Shown one piece after another: positions 62,219-64,000 of a DNA stretch of 64,000 bases. A program made the translations under genes and the position numbers. This stretch comes from Fontisubflavum oceani (GTDB taxonomy: Bacteria > Pseudomonadota > Alphaproteobacteria > Rhodobacterales > Rhodobacteraceae). The stretch spans positions 930,001 through 994,000 of the forward strand of contig NZ_CP129111.1 in the NCBI RefSeq assembly GCF_030407165.1, read 5' to 3'. The notes under the pieces were generated by a model. It saw only the letters and a list, made by a program, of their open reading frames with translations, made no database searches and was not told the origin of the DNA. Numbering within the stretch: the stretch's first letter is position 1; each line of letters begins with the position of its first letter.

Positions 62219-63018
62219 CTATAGGCGATAACCAGCAACACCACGCCGAGGATCAAACGATAGATCACATAGGGCGTGAAGCTGACACTGCGCAGCAGGC
62301 GCATCATGAAAAACAGCGCCGCGAGCGCGGCCAAGAACGCAAAGACCGCGGCGATGGCTCCGTCCCGCGCGGCTTGCGCATCTGTGGTCGCGATGACCTC
62401 TCCGCCAAGCAAGACGCCGGAGGCGATGATGGTCGGGATCGACATCAGCATCGCCAATCGCGCGGCCCCCTCCCGGCCATAGCCCAAAAACCGCGCGGCT
62501 GTGATGGTGATACCAGACCGTGATGTGCCGGGGATCAGCGCGACGGCCTGCCACAGCCCCATGATCAGCGCGTGTTTCAGCGTCCAGTCCTTTGCTTCGC
62601 GTGTCTCCCCGCCGGATTGATCGGCGGCGTAGAGCACGATGCCAAAAATCACCATGGTCCAGCCGATCACGGCCGTGGAACGGAGCAGATCATCCCATCC
62701 CATCAGTTTCAGGATCAGGCCGAAAATCACCACAGGGATGGTCGCGATGAGCAAACAAAGGGCCAAAAACGCGCCGCGGGTGTCGATCTTTCCCCGCAGA
62801 AGGCGCAAGGACCCGATGGCGGCCTCGCGCACATCGGACCAGAAATAGAGAACGACCGCGCCGAGGGTGCCGACATGGACGGCGACGTCGATCACTTGGC
62901 CTTGATCGTCCAACCCCGTCAGATTCGGCAGAAGAATCAGATGCCCAGAGGAGGAAACCGGAAGAAATTCGGTGACCCCCTGGATCAGGGCGATGAGGAG
63001 AAGGTGAAAGAGGCTCAT
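62215..63018 (-). CDS. uppP: Undecaprenyl-diphosphatase UppP (BacA)
   Basis: A 267-residue membrane enzyme that recycles undecaprenyl diphosphate for peptidoglycan and LPS synthesis; overproduction gives bacitracin resistance. The catalytic signature GVTEFLPVSSSGHLIL is near the N-terminus and PGTSRSGITITAARFLG near residue 163, both diagnostic. About seven hydrophobic segments. Monocistronic and divergent from gltD, sharing a 213-base intergenic region. Confidence 0.95.
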   Translation of the reverse strand: MSLFHLLLIALIQGVTEFLPVSSSGHLILLPNLTGLDDQGQVIDVAVHVGTLGAVVLYFWSDVREAAIGSLRLLRGKIDTRGAFLALCLLIATIPVVIFGLILKLMGWDDLLRSTAVIGWTMVIFGIVLYAADQSGGETREAKDWTLKHALIMGLWQAVALIPGTSRSGITITAARFLGYGREGAARLAMLMSIPTIIASGVLLGGEVIATTDAQAARDGAIAAVFAFLAALAALFFMMRLLRSVSFTPYVIYRLILGVVLLVIAYS

Positions 63019-63083
63019 CAGCCCTCCAAGAGGCGAATCAGTTATCTCAATCTAAAGCCTTGGAGTCGTGGGGAAAACCTGCA

Positions 63084-63105
63084 AATAGGTAATCTATACT
63101 GTCTT
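63084..63105. repeat. Direct repeat upstream of gltD, copy 1
   Basis: AATAGGTAA, six variable bases, CTGTCTT. An identical framework occurs again 74 bases downstream. The repeats lie in the AT-rich stretch between uppP and gltD and may be a two-site binding region for a transcription factor. Confidence 0.5.
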
Positions 63106-63157
63106 ATTTTTCCGACCAAAAGGCTGAAAAGCCCCACATTTTTACAAGAAACCTTTT

Positions 63158-63179
63158 AATAGGTAAGTAGTGCTGTCTT
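63158..63179. repeat. Direct repeat upstream of gltD, copy 2
   Basis: Second copy of AATAGGTAA-N6-CTGTCTT, 53 bases before the gltD start. The spacing of 74 bases between copies is close to seven helical turns, which would put both sites on the same DNA face. Confidence 0.5.
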
Positions 63180-63231
63180 TTATGCCACCCGCGCTGGCGA
63201 TATAGGAGCGGTGTTGGAAGCGGAGGGACCT

Positions 63232-64000
63232 GTGGCCAAGCAACCTATGTTGAAATTCGTCACCCTAGATAAAGAGATGCCAGAAAAGCGGCCTCCAAAT
63301 CTACGGAAAGAGGATTTCCAAGAGATTTATGGCGAATATGCACGCGACAAGGCCGCCGAGCAAGCCGGGCGCTGTAGCCAGTGTGGTGTGCCCTATTGCC
63401 AGTCGCATTGCCCGCTGCACAACAACATCCCCGATTGGCTCCGCCTGACCGCCGAAGGGCGGCTCGAGGAAGCCTATGAGCTGAGCCAAGCGACGAACAC
63501 CTTCCCCGAGATTTGCGGTCGGATTTGCCCGCAGGATCGCTTGTGCGAAGGCAATTGCGTCATCGAGAAATCTGGCCACGGCACAGTCACCATCGGATCG
63601 GTCGAGAAATACATCACCGACACGGCGTTCGAGATGGGTTGGGTGAAGCCCATTTCGCCCACCACAGAACGCCCCGAGAGTGTCGGCGTCATTGGCGCGG
63701 GCCCAGGTGGATTGGCCGCCGCCGACTTCCTGCGCCGCGCGGGCGTGCAGGTCACGGTCTATGATCGCTATGACCGCGCCGGCGGCTTGATGACCTATGG
63801 CATCCCTGGCTTCAAACTGGAGAAGCCAGTGGTCATGCAGCGGATCGAGCAGCTTGAACAAGGCGGCGTCCAATTTGTGCAGAACTGTAATGTCGGTGAG
63901 ACGGCCAGCTTTGCCGATCTGCAAGCCAAACATGATTTTCTTGTCATTGCCACAGGGGTTTACAAGTCGCGCGACTTGCAAGCGCCGGGTGTTGGGGCCG
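63232..64000 (+). CDS. gltD: Glutamate synthase (NADPH) small subunit, 3' end beyond window
   Basis: The first 256 residues of GltD, which passes electrons from NADPH through FAD and Fe-S clusters to the large subunit GltB for glutamate synthesis from glutamine and 2-oxoglutarate. Cysteine clusters: CSQCGVPYCQSHCPLHN and CGRICPQDRLCEGNC; the FAD motif GAGPGGLAAADFLRR follows. GTG start with CGGAGGGA upstream. The gene runs off the right edge, so its end and partner gltB cannot be seen. Confidence 0.92.
   Translation, partial: MAKQPMLKFVTLDKEMPEKRPPNLRKEDFQEIYGEYARDKAAEQAGRCSQCGVPYCQSHCPLHNNIPDWLRLTAEGRLEEAYELSQATNTFPEICGRICPQDRLCEGNCVIEKSGHGTVTIGSVEKYITDTAFEMGWVKPISPTTERPESVGVIGAGPGGLAAADFLRRAGVQVTVYDRYDRAGGLMTYGIPGFKLEKPVVMQRIEQLEQGGVQFVQNCNVGETASFADLQAKHDFLVIATGVYKSRDLQAPGVGA

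Noticed and set aside
63133..63150. Terminator for uppP or gltD from GTGGGG (about 63068) and CCCCAC (about 63133)
   Set aside because: The arms are about 60 bases apart with no T tract in the right place for either gene; no confident stem.

Overview
This window is a core chromosomal segment of an alphaproteobacterium. Gene content and protein wording point to the Rhodobacteraceae (Roseobacter/Rhodobacter group). Pointers include the rimP-nusA-ylxR-infB operon, a cytochrome c2-type protein, HemJ instead of an oxygen-dependent protoporphyrinogen oxidase, a three-domain MaeB malic enzyme, CysQ-KdsB-GalU next to a GT2/GT14 glycosyltransferase set, and gltD at the right edge. Base composition is moderately GC-rich throughout. 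I see no insertion sequence, prophage, CRISPR array or other island.

Layout: 0-4.1 kb holds a transporter, its likely TetR regulator with two operator-like sites, a possible structured RNA, and a glutathione-dependent formaldehyde dehydrogenase operon. 4.1-9.9 kb holds an I78-family lipoprotein and the rimP-nusA-ylxR-infB transcription/translation operon behind a terminator-bearing leader. 9.9-14.4 kb holds cytochrome c, IPP isomerase, and hslV-membrane protein-hslU behind a heat-shock-like promoter. 14.4-21.7 kb holds cell-envelope and export genes, then dnaQ, coaE, aroE and maf. 21.7-22.1 kb is a gene-free, AT-rich interval that I read as the chromosomal replication origin. 22.1-29.5 kb holds hemJ, rho, mnmE, mnmG, rsmG, parA and parB, with two perfect parS sites. 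29.5-42.8 kb holds hemW, rdgB, rph, the hrcA-grpE and dnaK-dnaJ heat-shock genes, mutS, maeB and a sugar kinase. 42.8-51.9 kb holds alkB and an exopolysaccharide/LPS-precursor region. 52-55.9 kb holds ptsN, hpf, the lptCAB lipopolysaccharide transport genes, rnd and a tRNA-Leu. 56-64 kb holds tamB-tamA, an NDUFA9-like reductase, uppP and a partial gltD.

How it fits together: genes on both sides of 21.7-22.1 kb point away from that interval (maf, aroE, coaE and dnaQ leftwards; hemJ through parB rightwards). DnaA-box-like 9-mers and AT-rich stretches lie inside it, and parAB with parS lie 3-7 kb to the right. This is the conserved alphaproteobacterial origin/partition neighbourhood. Envelope biogenesis is a second theme: MltA, SecB, LptCAB, TamAB, KdsB, GalU, UppP and the glycosyltransferases.

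Caution: seven genes (a TetR regulator, rimP, the hslV-hslU membrane gene, dnaQ, mnmG, maeB, tamB) each carry one small frameshift that a 1-2 base change would repair, at least one of them in a homopolymer. Several are housekeeping genes, so residual sequencing/assembly indels are far more likely than real gene decay. I found no obviously new multi-gene system. The least explained items are the structured RNA candidate at about 1.1-1.34 kb, the membrane gene inserted between hslV and hslU, and the paired direct repeats upstream of gltD.
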